Part shown: piece by piece, positions 18,395 to 26,903 of the stretch | How positions within the stretch are numbered: position 1 is the stretch's first letter | Layout: every line of letters starts with the position of its first letter | From: Pseudomonas frederiksbergensis | GTDB lineage: Bacteria > Pseudomonadota > Gammaproteobacteria > Pseudomonadales > Pseudomonadaceae | Assembly: GCF_001952935.1 (NCBI RefSeq) | Contig: NZ_CP018319.1 | Span: 5,848,001 to 5,912,000 of the forward strand | Direction of reading: 5' to 3' | Length of the DNA stretch: 64,000 nucleotides | Position numbers and translations under genes: made by a program | The notes under the pieces: generated by a model | Database searches by the model: none | What the model was told of the DNA's origin: nothing | Seen by the model: only the letters and a program-made list of their open reading frames with translations

Positions 18395-20106
18395 CTCAGC
18401 ACCGCGCGCAACTTGCCGGGTTTCACCGGTTTGTTCAGCAGCGGTGCATCGAGTCGCTGCAATGAGCGCCGACACTGATCCGTGCGGTCGGCAGTGATGA
18501 TCACTGCCGGAATGGCCTGGTGGTAATGCTCGCGCAAATGCCTGACCACATCGCAGCCCACCACGCCGTGATCGAGATGGTAGTCCGCCAGAATCAATTC
18601 CGGCGCTCGCCCCTGCAACGCAGCCAGTGCAGAGAACTCATCGGTGGCCGTGACCACCTCGCAGCCCCATTGCCCGAGCAGCGCGCTCATGCTTTCGAGG
18701 ATGCTCACTTCGTTGTCCAGTACCAGCAAACGCCGGCCGGGCAATGGATTTCCGGTGCCGGGTTGTGGTGCCGCCAGGCTGATCGGCAGCGGAACCTCAT
18801 GGGAAATCGGCACGTCGATGCTGAACATCGAACCGCGCCCCGGCAACGAATGAACCCCGACTTTATAGCCGAGGATTTTGGCGATGCGCTCAACGATGGC
18901 CAGCCCCAGGCCCACGCCCTTGCGGTCGGCGGCGCGGCCGACGTCCAGTTGGTTGAACTCGAGGAAGATCGAATCCAGTCGGTCCGCCGCGATCCCGCGG
19001 CCGGTGTCCCAGACTTCCAGGCGCAGCATTTCACCCCGGCGCCTGGCCCCCAGCAGGATGCTGCCCTCGTCGGTGTAGCGGCAGGCGTTGCTGAGGAAGT
19101 TGCGCAAGATCCGCGTCATCAGCCGCAGGTCGGTGCTGATGGCGTAATCGCCCATGTGCACCCGCAGGTTCAACCCTTCAGCCTGGGCCACTGACTGGAA
19201 CTCCGACACCAGCGGCGCGAGCAATTCGTCGAGGCGGTACAGCGCAATGTCCGGTTTGACCGCAGCCTGATCGAGCCGGGAAATATCCAGCAAATCGGTG
19301 AGCAGATCTTCCGCCCCTTCGAGCGCCTGGTGAGTCCGTTCCACCAGCACCTGTTCGACGTCGGGCAGCTTGCGTTCGCGCAGGGTCGAGATCAGCAAAC
19401 GCGCGGCATTGAGCGGTTGCAACAGGTCATGACTGGCGGCGGCGAGGTATTTGTCCTTGCTGCGATTGGCGGCCTCGGCGGCGTCCCGGGCATCGCGCAA
19501 GGCTTGGGCGATCTGTTTACGTTGGGTGATTTGCTGTTGCAGGTTACGGTTGGCTTCCAGCAACTCGTCGGTGCGCGCGGTGACCCGTTGCTCCAGTTCG
19601 TCGTTGAGTTGTTGAAGACGCTGCTGGGCGAGTTTGCGTTCGGTGATGTCGGCGACAAAACCTTCCACCAGCCCTTCCTGATCAGGTTTGAGCAACAGGT
19701 TCATCAACACGTCGACGCTGCTGCCATCCTTGCGCCGCAATTGGGTTTCGTAGCCAAGCAGACTGCGCTCGCGCTTGAGCATTTCACCGATGTTTTCCAG
19801 CTCTTGCGCGCCGTTGACAAACAGGTTGCTCGCCAGATCGGCCAGCGAAAACAGCACTTCCTGGGGATTGTCGTAGCCGAGCATCCGCGCCAGTGCCGGG
19901 TTGGCGGCGCGCATGCCTTCAAGCAGGCTGGCCTGAAAGATCCCGTGGACCGCGTTTTCGAACAGCCATTTGTAGCGATTGCGCTCGGCTTCCAGCTCGT
20001 CGAGGCGCGCGGCCAGTTCCGGGTAATGACTCTTGCGCGCCGAATGGCTGCCTAATCCCAGTAACCCCGCCAGCGCCCGTTGCTGTTCGTCAGAGGGCTT
20101 CGCCAT
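18379..20106 (-). CDS. PAS hybrid histidine kinase, ErcS'-like (575 aa)
   Basis: It is a cytoplasmic sensor with no clear membrane segments. A PAS domain lies near residues 40-160 (ending GFVADITERK) and a coiled coil from 160 to 215 (QRLQQLNDELEQRVTARTDEL). The phosphoacceptor His is in AAASHDLLQPLNAARLL near 228, followed by a HATPase domain with N-box SNACRYT, WDTGRGI and GVGLGLAIV. The C-terminal receiver (about 455-575) has the phosphoacceptor Asp in LILADYHLDH and Lys in LLNKPVKP. The ATG at 20106 follows GAGG. It overlaps ercA by 17 bp, as the homologous kinase does beside ercA in the P. aeruginosa and P. putida ethanol clusters. Confidence 0.85.
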   Translation of the reverse strand: MAKPSDEQQRALAGLLGLGSHSARKSHYPELAARLDELEAERNRYKWLFENAVHGIFQASLLEGMRAANPALARMLGYDNPQEVLFSLADLASNLFVNGAQELENIGEMLKRERSLLGYETQLRRKDGSSVDVLMNLLLKPDQEGLVEGFVADITERKLAQQRLQQLNDELEQRVTARTDELLEANRNLQQQITQRKQIAQALRDARDAAEAANRSKDKYLAAASHDLLQPLNAARLLISTLRERKLPDVEQVLVERTHQALEGAEDLLTDLLDISRLDQAAVKPDIALYRLDELLAPLVSEFQSVAQAEGLNLRVHMGDYAISTDLRLMTRILRNFLSNACRYTDEGSILLGARRRGEMLRLEVWDTGRGIAADRLDSIFLEFNQLDVGRAADRKGVGLGLAIVERIAKILGYKVGVHSLPGRGSMFSIDVPISHEVPLPISLAAPQPGTGNPLPGRRLLVLDNEVSILESMSALLGQWGCEVVTATDEFSALAALQGRAPELILADYHLDHGVVGCDVVRHLREHYHQAIPAVIITADRTDQCRRSLQRLDAPLLNKPVKPGKLRAVLSQLLG

Positions 20107-21253
20107 AGACGACCTCGACATCACGCTGACTGGACTCGCGCGGGTTGGTCAGGATGCACGGGTCGTGCATGGCGTGTTGCGACAGGAACGGAATGTCCGC
20201 GGTGCTGACCCCGTGCAATCCGAGGGTTTCGTGGAAGCCGATGGCGTGTTTCAACGCAATCAGGTGTTCGACCAGACGCCCGCAAATCTGACGGTGATTC
20301 AAGCCACGGCAATCGATGCCAAAGGTCTCGGCGATCACCTTGAAGCGCTCCGGTGCGGAGCTGTAGTTGAACGCCACCACGTGTTCCACCAGCACCGCGT
20401 TGCACAGCCCATGAGGCAAGTCGAGAAAGCCACCGAGGCTGTGGGACATGGCGTGCACCGCGCCGAGGATCGCGTTGGAGAACGCCAGCCCGGCCTGCAT
20501 GCTGCCGAGCATGATTTTCTCGCGCAAGGCGATGTCGTGCGGGTTGGCGATCATCTGCACCAGGTTGCCGTTGATCAGGCGCATCGCTTCGAGTGCGTGG
20601 GGATCGGTCAACGGCCCGTGACCGGTGGACACAAACGCTTCGATGGCATGCACCAACGCATCGATGCCGGTACAGGCCGACAGGAACGGGTCCATGCTCA
20701 ACGTGGTTTCCGGGTCGATCAGCGACACGTCCGGCACCACCGCCTTGCTGACGATGGAGAACTTCATGCGTTCTTGCTGGTTGGAGATGATCACGAATTG
20801 CGAGACATCGGCCGAGGTCCCGGCGGTGGTCGGAATCAGGATCAGCGGCGGGCTCGGGACGCGGATGGTGTCCACGCCTTCGAATTCGAGAATGCTGCGC
20901 CCATGGGCGACGACAATGCCGATGCCTTTGCCGCAATCCATCGGGCTGCCGCCACCGACGGCCACGATCACATCGCAATGGTTTTCCCGGTACAGATCGG
21001 CGCCGAGCATCACTTCTTCGACCCGCGGGTTGGGCGAGACCGCGCTGTACAGGACGTACTCGATGCCCTGGGCCTGCAGGCTGGCCTCGACATCGGCGAC
21101 CCAACCGGCGGCAATCACACCGGGATCGCTGACCAGCAGCACCTTGCGGGCACCAAAGGTTTTGGCGCAATTGCCGACGTTGTGCCGGCAGCCGGCACCA
21201 AAGATGATTTCAGGCGAAACGAATTTACGCAGTTGACTGAGACTCTGGCTCAT
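20090..21253 (-). CDS. ercA: Iron-containing alcohol dehydrogenase family protein ErcA (387 aa)
   Basis: A group III Fe-ADH with the NAD site VAVGGGSPMDCGKGIG near residue 97 and metal ligands in GIDALVHAIEAFVS (about 195), HAMSHSLGG and DLPHGLCNAV (about 263-277). In P. aeruginosa the orthologue ErcA is needed for regulation of ethanol oxidation more than for catalysis. The start ATG at 21253 fits the family N-terminus SQLRKFVSPEIIFGAG. It lies downstream of pqqE, with a REPIN between, and overlaps the kinase gene, which supports the regulatory pairing. Confidence 0.85.
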   Translation of the reverse strand: MSQSLSQLRKFVSPEIIFGAGCRHNVGNCAKTFGARKVLLVSDPGVIAAGWVADVEASLQAQGIEYVLYSAVSPNPRVEEVMLGADLYRENHCDVIVAVGGGSPMDCGKGIGIVVAHGRSILEFEGVDTIRVPSPPLILIPTTAGTSADVSQFVIISNQQERMKFSIVSKAVVPDVSLIDPETTLSMDPFLSACTGIDALVHAIEAFVSTGHGPLTDPHALEAMRLINGNLVQMIANPHDIALREKIMLGSMQAGLAFSNAILGAVHAMSHSLGGFLDLPHGLCNAVLVEHVVAFNYSSAPERFKVIAETFGIDCRGLNHRQICGRLVEHLIALKHAIGFHETLGLHGVSTADIPFLSQHAMHDPCILTNPRESSQRDVEVVYGEAL

Positions 21254-21373
21254 TGGAAAGCCTGTTTTTATTGTTTTGGAAGGTAATGCCCACACTAAAC
21301 CATCCGGTGGTGAATGCAATCAGACCAATGGGTAGCACGGCTGGTGTACTCAAACTCTGAACTCACCGGAGAA

Positions 21374-21471
21374 CCCCTGTGGGAGCGGGCTTGCTCGCGA
21401 AGGTGGCATTACATTCAACATTGATGTCGACTGACCCACCGCCTTCGCGAGCAAGCCCGCTCCCACAGGGG
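21374..21471. repeat. Family B repeat pair between pqqE and ercA
   Basis: CCCCTGTGGGAGCGGGCTTG and its inverse enclose about 50 bp. It sits 16 bp after the pqqE stop. Confidence 0.9.
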
Positions 21472-21487
21472 ATTTGTGTTGTTTGAT

Positions 21488-22630
21488 TCATCCGCGGTAG
21501 ATCAATCGCGAAGCCTTCTCGTTGCGTAACGTCAGGTGTTCCATGCCCAGCCCCGGCGCCTCGGCTTCCTCGCGAGCCTTGAGAATCACACCGTGGTGCG
21601 GGGATTTGCTGCACACCGGGTCAGCATTTTCCGCATCGCCAGTCAGCATGAATGCCTGGCAGCGGCAGCCGCCCAGATCCTTGTGCTTTTCATCGCAGGA
21701 GCGGCACGGCTCCTTCATCCAGTCATCGCCACGAAAGCGATTGAAACCGAATGAATCAGTCCAGATGTGCTCGATGCTGTGCTCGCGCACGTTGGGAAAC
21801 TGCACCGGCAACTGGCGGGCGCTGTGGCAAGGCAATGCCGTGCCGTCGGGGGTAATGTCGAGAAACAGATTGGCCCAGCCGTTCATGCAGGTCTTGGGGC
21901 GTTCTTCGTAGTAATCCGGGGTGACGAAGATCAGCTTGCACGGGTGGCCCTGTGCTTCAAGACGCTCGCGGTATTCGTTGGTGATGCGCTCGGCACGCTG
22001 CAATTGTTCACGCGTGGGCAACAGGCCGACGCGGTTGAGCTCGGCCCAACCGTAGAACTGGCACGTCGCCAATTCAACGAAATCTGCCTCCAGCTCCAGG
22101 CACAAGTCGATGATCTGCGCGATCTGGTCGATGTTGTGCCGATGGGTGACAAAGTTCAGCACCATCGGATAGCCCTGGGCCTTCACCGCCCGGGCCATGG
22201 CGAGTTTCTGGGCGAAGGCCTTGCGCGAACCGGCGAGCATGTTGTTCACCGCTTCGTCGGCGGCCTGGAAGCTGATCTGGATATGGTCCAGGCCCGCGAC
22301 CTTGAAATCGCGGACTTTCTGTTCGGTCAAGCCAATGCCCGAGGTGATCAGGTTGGTGTAGTAACCCATGTCCCGGGCGGCCTTGATCAGTTCGGCCAGG
22401 TCCTGGCGAACCAACGGCTCGCCGCCGGAAAAGCCCAGTTGCGCGGCGCCCATCTCCCGGGCTTCGCGGAACACCCGGATCCACTCTTCGGTGCTCAACT
22501 CTTCGCCAGATTGGGCAAAGTCCAGCGGGTTGGAGCAATATGGGCATTGCAGCGGGCAACGGTAAGTCAACTCCGCCAACAGCCACAGCGGCGGACCCGG
22601 ACGCGAGTCACTCGATCCAGAATTGAGCAT
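21488..22630 (-). CDS. pqqE: PqqA peptide cyclase PqqE (radical SAM, 380 aa)
   Basis: PqqE forms the Glu-Tyr C-C bond in the PqqA peptide. The radical SAM motif is CPLQCPYCSNP near residues 28-36. SPASM-type auxiliary cluster cysteines are in PKTCMNGWAN, ALPCHSA and PCRSCDEKHKDLGGCRCQAF (about 245-325). I chose the ATG at 22630 because GGAGGT lies 5-6 bp upstream; a longer frame upstream reads through pqqD sequence. It overlaps pqqD by 23 bp. The length matches PqqE of other pseudomonads. Confidence 0.95.
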   Translation of the reverse strand: MLNSGSSDSRPGPPLWLLAELTYRCPLQCPYCSNPLDFAQSGEELSTEEWIRVFREAREMGAAQLGFSGGEPLVRQDLAELIKAARDMGYYTNLITSGIGLTEQKVRDFKVAGLDHIQISFQAADEAVNNMLAGSRKAFAQKLAMARAVKAQGYPMVLNFVTHRHNIDQIAQIIDLCLELEADFVELATCQFYGWAELNRVGLLPTREQLQRAERITNEYRERLEAQGHPCKLIFVTPDYYEERPKTCMNGWANLFLDITPDGTALPCHSARQLPVQFPNVREHSIEHIWTDSFGFNRFRGDDWMKEPCRSCDEKHKDLGGCRCQAFMLTGDAENADPVCSKSPHHGVILKAREEAEAPGLGMEHLTLRNEKASRLIYRG

Positions 22631-22880
22631 GGGCCACCTCCAGAAACGCCAGCACATCTTCGTCGATCCCCGGTACGCCGGGGAAATTCGCGGACAGTTG
22701 ATCAATGATCGCCGCAACGCTGCGCTGGCCGTCTACCAGATCGAGGATCTGCCCGGCACTGTCGTTAAGTTTGATCATGCCTTCGGGGTACAGCAGCACG
22801 TGACAGTCCTGACGCGGTTCCCATTGCAGGCGAAAACCCTGACGCAGAGACGGTGATTGCTCGCGGTTGATCAGGCTCAC
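22608..22880 (-). CDS. pqqD: PqqD peptide chaperone (90 aa)
   Basis: PqqD binds the PqqA peptide and presents it to PqqE. It has the RiPP-recognition winged-helix pattern: RQGFRLQWEPRQDCHVLLYP, GMIKLNDSAGQILDLVDG, then SVAAIIDQLSANFPG. The start is a GTG at 22880 that overlaps the pqqC stop (GTGA), so translation is coupled. A much longer open frame upstream is the antisense-free continuation through pqqC and is not real. Confidence 0.9.
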   Translation of the reverse strand: MSLINREQSPSLRQGFRLQWEPRQDCHVLLYPEGMIKLNDSAGQILDLVDGQRSVAAIIDQLSANFPGVPGIDEDVLAFLEVAHAQFWIE

Positions 22881-23629
22881 AGGGCAATCCCCCGATGCCA
22901 GACCTGTTCCATGGTGACGGTGTGATACGGCGGGCGATCCAGCTCGTAGGCCATGCTCATGGCGTCGAGCATGCTCCACAGCACGTCGAGCTTGAATTGC
23001 AGGATTTCCAGCATGCGTTGCTGGCCTTCGACCGTGACGTAGTGCGCCAGGGTGATGCGTAAACCATGCTCGACATCCCGTCGCGCCTGACTCAGGCGAG
23101 TACGGAAATAGTCGTAACCTCCGACGTCGATCCACGGGTAATGGGTTGGCCAGGCATCGAGTCGCGATTGATGGATTTGTGGCGCAAACAGCTCGGTCAG
23201 CGAACTGCTGGCAGCTTCCTGCCAACAGGCGCGACGGGCGAAATTGACGTAGGCGTCGACGGCGAAACGGACGCCGGGCAGCACCAGTTCCTGCGAGAGG
23301 ATTTGTTCGCGATCCAGCCCCACCGCTTCGCCCAGCCGCAGCCAGGCTTCGATGCCGCCTTCACTGCCGGGTGCACCGTCGTGGTCGAGAATTCGTTGCA
23401 GCCACTCCCGGCGCACGTCGCGGTCCGGGCAGTTGGCGAGAATCGCCGCGTCCTTCAGGGGGATGTTCACCTGGTAGTAGAAGCGATTGGCGACCCAGCC
23501 CTGAATCTGCTCGCGGGTTGATCGGCCGGCGTACATGGCTTGGTGGAATGGATGATGGATGTGGTAATAGGCGCCTTTGGCGCGCAGGGCTGCTTCGAAT
23601 TCGGCGGGGGACATCGCTTGGTCAGTCAT
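22877..23629 (-). CDS. pqqC: Pyrroloquinoline-quinone synthase PqqC (250 aa)
   Basis: PqqC performs the final oxidative ring closure to PQQ without a metal or flavin. Family features are visible: YYHIHHPFHQAMYAG near residues 17-31, WVANRFYYQVNIPLKDAAIL near 45-65, DHDGAPGSEGGIEAWLRLGEA near 88-108 (quoted in part), and LTLAHY-like ITLAHYVTVEGQQ near 190. ATG at 23629 has AGGAGAACAC upstream. The stop overlaps pqqD. A 144-bp gap with a REPIN separates it from pqqB. Confidence 0.95.
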   Translation of the reverse strand: MTDQAMSPAEFEAALRAKGAYYHIHHPFHQAMYAGRSTREQIQGWVANRFYYQVNIPLKDAAILANCPDRDVRREWLQRILDHDGAPGSEGGIEAWLRLGEAVGLDREQILSQELVLPGVRFAVDAYVNFARRACWQEAASSSLTELFAPQIHQSRLDAWPTHYPWIDVGGYDYFRTRLSQARRDVEHGLRITLAHYVTVEGQQRMLEILQFKLDVLWSMLDAMSMAYELDRPPYHTVTMEQVWHRGIAL

Positions 23630-23665
23630 TGTGTTCTCCTGGTAGCGCTGCGGTGTCTAGTCTGG

Positions 23666-23767
23666 CGCCTTCGCGAGCAAGCCCGCTCCCACATTGGTTC
23701 TCTGTTGTTCACACATTTTGTGTCCAGTGGAGATCCCCTGTGGGAGCGGGCTTGCTCGCGAAGGGGC
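23666..23767. repeat. Family B repeat pair inside the pqq operon
   Basis: GCCTTCGCGAGCAAGCCCGC and TGTGGGAGCGGGCTTGCTCG face each other over 50 bp of spacer. It fills the gap between pqqB and pqqC and ends 6 bp before the pqqB stop. Confidence 0.9.
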
Positions 23768-23773
23768 CCTCCG

Positions 23774-24688
23774 CTACAACTCAATACTCATGCCGTCATA
23801 GGCCACTTCAATCCCACGCCGCTCCAGCAACGCCCGCTCGGCCGAGTCTTCATCAAGGATCGGGTTGGTGTTGTTGATGTGGATCAGCACCTTGCGCTGG
23901 CGGGTGAAGCCTTCAAGGATTTCAAGCATGCCGCCGGGGCCGCTTTGCGACAGGTGACCCATTTCACTGCCCAGGTTCTGGCCGACCTCGCAGACTCGCA
24001 TCTCGTCGTCGCGCCACAAGGTGCCGTCCAGCAACAGGCAATCGGCGCGTTGCATCCAGCTCAGCACCTCATCGTCGACCTGTCCCAGGCCCGGCGCGTA
24101 GAACAGCGAAGCACCGCTGCGCCGGTCTTCGATAAACAAACCAATGGTGTCGCCCGGCTGCGGATTGCCGCGATTGGGCGAGTACGGCGGTGCGTTGCTG
24201 ACCAAGGGGATCGCGCGAAATCTCAGGTGTGCACACGCCGGGATCCTGAAGGGCTCGCGGTCGAGCCCGACCGGTTGCCACTGCAGCCCGCCATTCCAAT
24301 GCTTGAGCATGGTGAACAACGGGAAGCCGCTGCTCAGGTCTTCATGGACCCGTTCGGTGCACCAGACCTGATGCGGGCAGCCTTCGCGCAGACTCAACAG
24401 GCCGGTGCAATGGTCGATCTGGCTGTCCAGCAGGACGACGCCGGCGATCGCGGTATCGCGCAACCGGCGCGCCGGTTGCAGCGGCGCGAAACTCTCGAGT
24501 TGCGCGCGAATGTCCGGTGAAGCATTGCACAGCACCCAATCCACACCGTTGTCGCTCAGGGCAATCGAGGACTGGGTGCGGCGTTGGGCCCGCAGGCTGC
24601 CATTGCGCATCGCGGCGCACTGGCGGCAGTTGCAATTCCATTGCGGAAAACCACCGCCAGCGGCGGATCCGAGAACGCGAATGTGCAT
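23774..24688 (-). CDS. pqqB: PqqB, PQQ biosynthesis metallo-hydrolase-fold protein (304 aa)
   Basis: The N-terminus HIRVLGSAAGGGFPQWNCNC carries the Cys-rich loop typical of PqqB, which binds zinc. The beta-lactamase-fold His cluster is altered as usual for PqqB: DSQIDHCTGLL near residue 90 and MGHLSQSGPGG near 240, then HINNTNPILDEDS near 270. PqqB is thought to hydroxylate the Tyr of the processed peptide. The ATG at 24688 follows GGAG; an upstream start adds 12 unlikely residues. The gene follows pqqA by 55 bp. Confidence 0.95.
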   Translation of the reverse strand: MHIRVLGSAAGGGFPQWNCNCRQCAAMRNGSLRAQRRTQSSIALSDNGVDWVLCNASPDIRAQLESFAPLQPARRLRDTAIAGVVLLDSQIDHCTGLLSLREGCPHQVWCTERVHEDLSSGFPLFTMLKHWNGGLQWQPVGLDREPFRIPACAHLRFRAIPLVSNAPPYSPNRGNPQPGDTIGLFIEDRRSGASLFYAPGLGQVDDEVLSWMQRADCLLLDGTLWRDDEMRVCEVGQNLGSEMGHLSQSGPGGMLEILEGFTRQRKVLIHINNTNPILDEDSAERALLERRGIEVAYDGMSIEL

Positions 24689-24743
24689 GGGCAATGCTCC
24701 AGAAGGCAGGCCCGGCCAACGCAACAGCTGGCCGGGTGAACAA

Positions 24744-24815
24744 TCAGCGGTTGGCGAAATACATCGTCACTTCGAAGCCAATGCGCAGATCGGTAAACGC
24801 GGGTTTAGTCCACAT
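24744..24815 (-). CDS. pqqA: PqqA, PQQ precursor peptide (23 aa)
   Basis: A 72-bp gene encoding MWTKPAFTDLRIGFEVTMY followed by FANR. The Glu and Tyr of E-V-T-M-Y are the residues joined by PqqE to build PQQ. GAGGA stands 8 bp before the ATG. It heads the pqqABCDE run in the expected order. No pqqF-type peptidase is encoded in the window, so processing must rely on a gene elsewhere. Confidence 0.95.
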   Translation of the reverse strand: MWTKPAFTDLRIGFEVTMYFANR

Positions 24816-24907
24816 GGGTCAATCCTCTTCTTATGCCGGACGATTCCGGTAAAGCCATTAATGCACGGGGCGCCAGGCACCCGAATGCTACTTTCGAACG
24901 AGGTGGC

Positions 24908-24925
24908 GGCGTGCATTGGTAGGGG
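24908..24925. promoter_or_regulatory. Weak copy of the ped promoter motif upstream of pqqA
   Basis: Eleven of 18 positions match CTAGTTCCTTGGTAGTAG, including the core TTGGTAG, 93 bp upstream of the pqqA start, close to the spacing of the stronger copies. Confidence 0.3.
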
Positions 24926-24958
24926 TATTGCGGGGTTTTCCAGCACACACAAAACCAA

Positions 24959-25082
24959 TGTGGGAGCGGGCTTGTGTGGCGAGGGGGCTTGCCCCCGTTG
25001 GGTCGCGGAGCGGCCCCAAAAAAGGGGACTGCTGCGCAGCCAACGGGGGCAAGCCCCCTCACCACAATGGCTCGCTCCCACA
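24959..25082. repeat. Family C repeat nested inside a family B repeat
   Basis: Outer arms TGTGGGAGCGGGCTTG (24959-24974) and GGCTCGCTCCCACA (25069-25082) belong to family B. The interior 24975-25066 is a complete family C element with arms TGTGGCGAGGGGGCTTGCCC and its inverse. It lies between pqqA and the aldehyde dehydrogenase gene. Confidence 0.85.
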
Positions 25083-25107
25083 AAGTTTGGCGGTGTGCTT
25101 GCGGGGG

Positions 25108-26628
25108 TTAGAAGAACCCCATCGGGTTGATGTCGTAGCTCACCAGCAGGTTTTTGGTCTGCTGATAGTGGTCGAGCATCATCTTGTGGTTTTCACGGCC
25201 GACACCGGATTTCTTGTAGCCACCAAACGCGGCGTGGGCCGGGTACAGGTGATAGCAGTTGGTCCAGACCCGCCCGGCCTTGATCGCCCGTCCCATGCGG
25301 TAGGCGCGGTTGATGTCGCGGGTCCACAGACCGGCGCCGAGGCCGAACTCGCTGTCGTTGGCAATCGCCAGGGCTTCGGCTTCGTCCTTGAAGGTGGTGA
25401 TACCCACCACCGGGCCGAAGATTTCTTCCTGGAACACGCGCATTTTGTTGTGGCCCTTGAGCAGGGTCGGCTGGATGTAATAACCCGTCGACAAGTCGCC
25501 CTCAAGACGCTCGGCCGCGCCGCCGGTGAGCAGCTCGGCGCCCTCCTCCTGGGCAATTGTCAGGTACGAGAGAATCTTGTCGTATTGCTGCTCGGACGCC
25601 TGGGCGCCGACCATGGTTTCGGTGTCCAGCGGGTTGCCGCGCTTGATCTTGACAATCTTCTTCATCACCACTTTCATGAAGTCGTCGTAGATCGACTCCT
25701 GCACCAAGGCGCGGGAAGGACAGGTGCAGACTTCGCCCTGGTTGAAGAACGCCAGCACCAAACCTTCGGCAGCCTTCTCGATGAACTGCGGCTCGGCTTG
25801 CATGATGTCTTCGAAGAAGATGTTCGGCGACTTGCCGCCCAGTTCAACGGTGCTTGGAATGATGTTCTCGGCCGCGCATTTCATGATGTGCGCGCCAATC
25901 GGGGTGGAACCGGTGAAAGCAATCTTGGCGATGCGCTTGCTGGTGGCCAGCGCCTCACCGGCTTCGCGACCGAAACCCTGAACGATGTTCAGCACGCCAG
26001 GTGGCAGCAAATCGGCGATCAGCTCGGCGAAGACCATGATCGACAGCGGCGTCTGCTCGGCAGGCTTGAGTACCACGCAGTTACCGGCGGCCAAGGCCGG
26101 AGCGAGTTTCCAGGCAGCCATCAGCAGCGGGAAGTTCCACGGGATGATCTGTCCGACCACGCCCAGCGGCTCGTGGAAGTGATAGGCGGTGGTCAGCTCG
26201 TTGATCTCGGCGGCGCCGCCCTCTTGAGCGCGGATGCAACCGGCGAAGTAACGGAAATGGTCGGCGGCCAATGGCACGTCGGCATTCAGGGTTTCGCGCA
26301 CGGCCTTGCCGTTGTCCCAGGTTTCGGTGACGGCAAGGATTTCCAGGTTCTGCTCGATGCGGTCGGCGATTTTCAGCAGCACCCGCGAGCGGTCCTGCGC
26401 CGAGGTCTTGCCCCAGGCGTCAGCGGCGGCATGCGCGGCGTCGAGGGCTTTCTCGATGTCGGCGGCGCTGGAGCGCGGGAATTCGGCGATCACTTCGCCG
26501 GTGACCGGCGAAGTGTTGGTGAAGTACTCACCATTGACCGGGGCGACGAACTCGCCGCCGATGAAATTGCCGTAGCGCGGTTTGAACGTAACGACGGCGC
26601 CAGGTGTGCCAGGTTGTGCGTAGATCAT
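25108..26628 (-). CDS. pedI: NAD+-dependent aldehyde dehydrogenase, ExaC/PedI type (506 aa)
   Basis: It oxidises acetaldehyde or other aldehydes made by the PQQ alcohol dehydrogenases. ALDH motifs: IPWNFPLLMAAWKLAPALAA near residue 160, the NAD loop FTGSTPIGAHIMKCAA near 235, catalytic Glu in VELGGKSPN near 260, and catalytic Cys in NQGEVCTCPSRALVQ near 300. Length equals ExaC. The ATG at 26628 has AGAGG upstream. An 18-bp motif shared with the two alcohol dehydrogenase promoters lies 102 bp upstream (26730). It is positioned between pqqA and the lanthanide-type dehydrogenase. Confidence 0.93.
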   Translation of the reverse strand: MIYAQPGTPGAVVTFKPRYGNFIGGEFVAPVNGEYFTNTSPVTGEVIAEFPRSSAADIEKALDAAHAAADAWGKTSAQDRSRVLLKIADRIEQNLEILAVTETWDNGKAVRETLNADVPLAADHFRYFAGCIRAQEGGAAEINELTTAYHFHEPLGVVGQIIPWNFPLLMAAWKLAPALAAGNCVVLKPAEQTPLSIMVFAELIADLLPPGVLNIVQGFGREAGEALATSKRIAKIAFTGSTPIGAHIMKCAAENIIPSTVELGGKSPNIFFEDIMQAEPQFIEKAAEGLVLAFFNQGEVCTCPSRALVQESIYDDFMKVVMKKIVKIKRGNPLDTETMVGAQASEQQYDKILSYLTIAQEEGAELLTGGAAERLEGDLSTGYYIQPTLLKGHNKMRVFQEEIFGPVVGITTFKDEAEALAIANDSEFGLGAGLWTRDINRAYRMGRAIKAGRVWTNCYHLYPAHAAFGGYKKSGVGRENHKMMLDHYQQTKNLLVSYDINPMGFF

Positions 26629-26729
26629 GGTGGGCCTCTGTCTGGGTCGATGCCTGTCGGGCAAACAGGCGATGAACCGATAGTAGAGAGCCCTGCGCGC
26701 CAGACGAATGCGCCGTTGGCAGGAGGACT

Positions 26730-26747
26730 CTCGTTATTTGGTAGTAG
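26730..26747. promoter_or_regulatory. Shared ped promoter motif, aldehyde dehydrogenase copy
   Basis: CTCGTTATTTGGTAGTAG matches the copy at 32101 in 15 of 18 positions. Distance to the downstream start (26628) is 102 bp. Confidence 0.55.
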
Positions 26748-26783
26748 GAGCTGAGCTTGCTCGCGATTGAAGCGCCACAGTCT

Positions 26784-26893
26784 TGATCGTTCCCACGCTC
26801 TGCGTGGGAATGCCTCTACGGACGCTCTGCGTTCGGCTCTTGGGACGCAGAGCGTCCCGGGCTGCATTCCCACGCGGAGCGTGGGAACGATCA
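26784..26893. repeat. Family A interspersed repeat, copy 4
   Basis: Ends TGATCGTTCCCACGC and GCGTGGGAACGATCA, inner inverted GGACGCTCTGCG / GGACGCAGAGCG. It lies 11 bp after the stop of the PQQ alcohol dehydrogenase at 26904. Confidence 0.9.
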
Positions 26894-26903
26894 GTGGCAG
26901 GTA

